Assembly (NCBI GenBank): GCA_027492035.1
Contig: JAOZFT010000004.1
Location: forward strand, 597,249 to 661,248
Origin: Thermoproteota archaeon
Lineage (GTDB): Archaea > Korarchaeota > JAOZGF01 > JAOZFZ01
DNA length: 64,000 nucleotides
Direction: 5' to 3'
Numbering within the stretch: the first letter of the stretch is position 1; the number at the start of each line of letters is the position of its first letter. The position numbers were made by a program, and so were the translations under genes. The notes under the pieces are model-generated. The model saw nothing but the letters and a program-made list of their open reading frames with translations, ran no database searches and was not told where the DNA came from. Positions 60,697 through 64,000 of the stretch are shown here, piece by piece.

Positions 60697-61962
60697 ATGT
60701 GTTTCTTCCTCCTTAGACTTAAACCATTAAAGAAGAAGTTGGTGGTTACTTTGCAAACTAAACAAATCAGTTTTAATGTGGCTGAGCGTGTCTCTAAATT
60801 AACATATGCAATTAGGGAATTTGTCCCTCTTGCTAAAAAACTTGAGAGGGAAGGGAGAAAAATTATTTACTTAAACATTGGAGACCCTTTAAAATATGAT
60901 TTCCAAGTCCCTAAACGCTTGATTAATGCTTTAACGAAGGCTTCAGAAGAAGGATACAACTACTACAGTTTATCTGAAGGGATACCTGAACTTAGGGAAG
61001 CTATCGCTGAAAAAGAAAAGGGAGTGAATGGAGTTGATATAGAAGCTGAAGACGTAATAATTACTCACGGTGTCTCAGAAGCCATAAATTTTGTAATAGC
61101 TTCCCTTATTCAGAAAGGAAATGAAGCGTTAATCCCAAACCCAACATACCCTCTCTACATGAACTACGTTGAATACTACGACGGTAAACCAGTCTATTAC
61201 GACTGCAAAGAAGAAAAGGGTTGGCAACCTGACCTTGACGACTTAAAAAAGAAAATAAGTGAAAAGACAAAATTTATTTTAATTATAAACCCAAACAACC
61301 CAACAGGAGCCCTATATGACGAAAAAACAATTAAAGAAGTGTTAGAAATAGCTGCCGAAAACAATTTACCAGTTATATCAGACGAAATTTATGACAGATT
61401 AGTCTTAGACGGTAAATTCAAAAGCACAGCCTCTTTAACAAACGAAGTGCCAGTCATAGGCTTAAACGGTTTCTCAAAAACCTTCCTAATGACCGGTTGG
61501 AGACTGGGGTATATTTACGTAAGAGATCCTCAAAACACGATTAAGGAAGAATTAATGAAAGCCTTTGTTTCCTTAAGCAGAAACCGGTTATGTGCCTCTA
61601 CCCCCATCCAGAAAGCAGCTGTAGCAGGTTTGAAAGGTCCTCAAAACCACATTAAAGAAATGGTTAATAAACTTAAGGAAAGAAGAAACTATGTTTACGA
61701 GAGAATAAACGAAATAGAGGGATTGTCTTCAACAGAACCTAAAGCAGCATTCTACATTTTCCCGAAAATAGATAAAATAAAGAAATGGGGAAGTGACAAG
61801 GAATTTGTGAAACAATTACTGCTGGAAAAGAATGTTTTAGTTGTTCATGGTTCAGGTTTCGGAAGTAAAGGAAATAACCATTTCAGGGCTGTTTTTCTTC
61901 CACCGATCGAGATACTAAAGGAGGGGTTAGATAAAATAGAGGAATTCCTCAAATCACCCTGA
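60697..61962 (+). CDS. Class I/II pyridoxal-phosphate aminotransferase
   Basis: YLNIGDPLKYDF, NPTYPLYMNYVEYY, NPNNPTGALYDE, ISDEIYDRLV, NGFSKTFLMTGWRLGY. Confidence 0.95.
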   Translation: MCFFLLRLKPLKKKLVVTLQTKQISFNVAERVSKLTYAIREFVPLAKKLEREGRKIIYLNIGDPLKYDFQVPKRLINALTKASEEGYNYYSLSEGIPELREAIAEKEKGVNGVDIEAEDVIITHGVSEAINFVIASLIQKGNEALIPNPTYPLYMNYVEYYDGKPVYYDCKEEKGWQPDLDDLKKKISEKTKFILIINPNNPTGALYDEKTIKEVLEIAAENNLPVISDEIYDRLVLDGKFKSTASLTNEVPVIGLNGFSKTFLMTGWRLGYIYVRDPQNTIKEELMKAFVSLSRNRLCASTPIQKAAVAGLKGPQNHIKEMVNKLKERRNYVYERINEIEGLSSTEPKAAFYIFPKIDKIKKWGSDKEFVKQLLLEKNVLVVHGSGFGSKGNNHFRAVFLPPIEILKEGLDKIEEFLKSP

Positions 61963-62014
61963 AACCTTTAAATTTTTCTCCAAATTCCTTTTTCAGTCTG
62001 AAAATAGCATTTAA

Positions 62015-62038
62015 AAGGGACAAATTACTTTGTCCCTT
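62015..62038. repeat. Perfect hairpin (10-bp stem, TTAC loop)
   Basis: AAGGGACAAA-TTAC-TTTGTCCCTT, 53 bp downstream of the aminotransferase stop. Confidence 0.8.
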
Positions 62039-62082
62039 CCTCCTCTCTTTTAAAGTGTTTTCCCTTCCTATTATCTCTAAAA

Positions 62083-62100
62083 ACCTAAAAGCTTTTAGGT
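62083..62100. repeat. 18-bp perfect palindrome
   Basis: ACCTAAAAGCTTTTAGGT in the intergenic region upstream of DUF39. Confidence 0.8.
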
Positions 62101-62329
62101 GGGAATATTAATAGAGCCCAATTACTGAAGAAATAACTTCTTTTTCTTAAAATCTTTTACTTTTATACGTAATCCCTAAAGTAGGGGAGTGATTTTCCTC
62201 TCTGTTGTAGGGGGCAACGTCTCCTTCTATTCCTTTAAGAATCTTTCTTTCAAAAAATTATTTATAATCAGAATCCGCTTCTCATTCCCACAGCAACTCT
62301 GAAAGTATCAGCGGAAGAGAGGGGAGGGA

Positions 62330-63463
62330 ATGTTTAAAAAAAACAGGAAAGTGGACGAAATAAATAAAAAAATCAAAAATGGAGATGTTTACGTTTTAAC
62401 AGTTGAGGAAATGAAAAAATTGATAGATGAAAGCGGTGAAGAAGTGGCTTTTAAAGAAATAGACGTTGTCACCACCGCCACCTTCGGCCCGATGTGCTCT
62501 TCAGGTGCTTTCCTAAATTTCGGTCATTCAGATCCACCGATTAAACTGGCTAAAGCATGGCTTAACGACGTTGAAGTTTACACAGGAAACGCTGCTGTAG
62601 ATTGTTATCTAGGAGCAACTAAGCCAAGTGTAAAGCAAGGAATAAAATATGGCGGTGGACATGTAATAGAGGAACTGGTTTCAGGTAAAGAAATAGAATT
62701 AAAAGCTATAGGGCAAGGAACAGACTGTTACCCCAGAAAAACTTTAACTTATCACTTCACCATCCACGACTTGAATCAAGCATTCCTGGTTAACCCAAGG
62801 AACAGTTACCAAAAATATTTAGCGGCCACTAATAGCAGCGACAAAACCATTTACACTTACTTGGGCCCCCTGCTCCCAAATTTTGGAAACGTTAATTACG
62901 CAGGCTGCGGTTGCATAAACCCCTTAATTAACGACCCAAACTATGAAACAATAGGTTTAGGAACCAGAATATTCTTGGGAGGAGGAACAGGATACGTTAT
63001 AGGTGAAGGAACACAGCATAATCCGAAACAGCAGCAAGGAACGTTGTTCGTCAAAGGGAACTTGAAAAAAATGGCTCCAGAGTATTTGAAAGGAGTAAGT
63101 TTTTATAGATACGCTCCTTCATTAGCTGTAGGTATAGGAATACCTATCCCAATCCTCCATAAAGGTATTGTTAAAAATCTTGCTATAAAGGATGAAGAAA
63201 TCTGGATTAACCTAGTTGATTACAGCGTCCCAAGCAGAGTTAGGCCTATCCTAAAAAAAGTTAATTATAAAGAACTAAAGAAGGGAGTAATTGAAGTAAA
63301 AGGGGAAAAAGTAAGGACAGGGTCTACATCAAGCTTGTTTAAGGCAAGAAAAATAATGGTCACCCTAAAGAAATGGGTAGAAGAAGGATTATTTACTTTA
63401 ACAAAACCAGTAAACCCCTTGCCAAAGGAAACAAAATATGCTGCCATGAAAAGAAGGGTGTGA
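62330..63463 (+). CDS. DUF39 homocysteine biosynthesis protein
   Basis: VVTTATFGPMCSSGAFLNFGHSDPPIKL, NAAVDCYLGATKPS, KYGGGHVIEELVSGKEIELKAIGQGTDCYPRK, GTRIFLGGGTGYVIGEGTQHNP. Confidence 0.95.
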   Translation: MFKKNRKVDEINKKIKNGDVYVLTVEEMKKLIDESGEEVAFKEIDVVTTATFGPMCSSGAFLNFGHSDPPIKLAKAWLNDVEVYTGNAAVDCYLGATKPSVKQGIKYGGGHVIEELVSGKEIELKAIGQGTDCYPRKTLTYHFTIHDLNQAFLVNPRNSYQKYLAATNSSDKTIYTYLGPLLPNFGNVNYAGCGCINPLINDPNYETIGLGTRIFLGGGTGYVIGEGTQHNPKQQQGTLFVKGNLKKMAPEYLKGVSFYRYAPSLAVGIGIPIPILHKGIVKNLAIKDEEIWINLVDYSVPSRVRPILKKVNYKELKKGVIEVKGEKVRTGSTSSLFKARKIMVTLKKWVEEGLFTLTKPVNPLPKETKYAAMKRRV

Positions 63464-63465
63464 AA

Positions 63466-63645
63466 ATGAAAAGCTGGAACCCGCGGAAATGTTTACATTG
63501 TGGCTTATGTGTTCCTCTTTGCCAAAACAACGCCTTCCAAAGAAAGGAAGACTCAACCATAAAATTCTTTTCTTTAAGGTGCATAGATTGCGATAACTGC
63601 TTAGTAACATTCACATGTCCAGCAGGGGCTTTCAATGATCATTGA
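63466..63645 (+). CDS. Ferredoxin-like 2x[4Fe-4S] protein associated with DUF39
   Basis: CLHCGLCVPLCQNNAF and CIDCDNCLVTFTCPAGAF; ATG 2 nt after the DUF39 stop. Confidence 0.92.
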   Translation: MKSWNPRKCLHCGLCVPLCQNNAFQRKEDSTIKFFSLRCIDCDNCLVTFTCPAGAFNDH

Positions 63646-64000
63646 TTCTGTGAAAATTAAACCTGAGAAAAGGTTTTTTTCATGTTTAGAAATAAAAGAA
63701 ACAAGATGTTTGTTGATTTCAGATAAGGAAAAGGCTTTAAAAAAAGCTGCGGGGAGCATTAAAAAAACAAGGAAAGAAATAGAAGAATATACCAAATTGA
63801 ATCCCTTATTTCTACACTCATTAACCCCCCTAAGCCTATCTCTGGATGAAATAAAAACTTTACCCAAAATAATTGGGTATATGGTTTCAGAATCAAGAAA
63901 GGCAAATGTAGGACCTATGGCTTCAGTAGCCGGTGCAATAGCAGACTTTGCAGTTAATGCTATGCTGAAGGAAGAAGCTAAACTTGCCCTGGTTGAAAAC
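63635..64000 (+). CDS. UPF0280 family protein (partial, runs off window)
   Basis: Read directly from sequence: MIIDSVKIKPEKRFFSCLEIKETRCLLISDKEKALKKAAGSIKKTRKEIEEY...SRKANVGPMASVAGAIADFAVNAML; overlaps the ferredoxin end. Confidence 0.88.
   Translation, partial: MIIDSVKIKPEKRFFSCLEIKETRCLLISDKEKALKKAAGSIKKTRKEIEEYTKLNPLFLHSLTPLSLSLDEIKTLPKIIGYMVSESRKANVGPMASVAGAIADFAVNAMLKEEAKLALVEN

Noticed and set aside
63373-63465. Extended N-terminus of the ferredoxin ORF as listed in the track
   Set aside because: It overlaps DUF39 and is not ferredoxin-like; the ATG at 63466, just after the DUF39 stop, is the likely start.
1-64000. CRISPR arrays, cas genes, prophage or integron structures
   Set aside because: No regularly spaced repeats, integrase, capsid or Cas motifs seen by eye.

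Overview
AT-rich, gene-dense archaeal chromosomal window. Archaeal hallmarks are an archaeal ATP-dependent DNA ligase, a UbiA lipid prenyltransferase, an XPD-type helicase, GHMP-type shikimate kinase, AroA'/AroB', archaeal MAT, HdrA/MvhD and a DUF1628-type pilin. Lineage cannot be fixed without a search; a TACK/Bathyarchaeia-like or Hadarchaeia-like origin is a weak guess. The backbone is a minus-strand aromatic and aspartate-family amino acid block (about 8.9-25 kb): lysC, asd, aroA', aroB', aroD, aroE, GHMP shikimate kinase, aroA, aroC, a chorismate mutase-aminotransferase fusion and tyrA, with pheA and ilvE nearby. A HdrA/MvhD/FrhB-like/HdrBC-like electron-transfer operon lies at 30.1-34.8 kb. 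The DUF39/ferredoxin/UPF0280 homocysteine-associated module is at the right edge. Items most worth a second look: a DNA glycosylase (AlkA-like) gene broken by at least three frameshifts; a G10 tract over the ribosome-binding position of a ChrB-like/MFS operon; an envelope protein with 23 N-glycosylation sequons next to a membrane-anchored wHTH regulator; a ChlI-ChlD-like AAA/VWA fusion with two internal TM helices; an uncharacterised protein next to an XPD-like helicase; a metallophosphoesterase/nucleotidyltransferase operon; and a decayed TnpB-like remnant in a 1.1-kb gene desert. No CRISPR array, rRNA, recognisable tRNA or intact transposon was seen. No single locus is proven to be a novel system. 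All family calls are by eye from the protein sequences.
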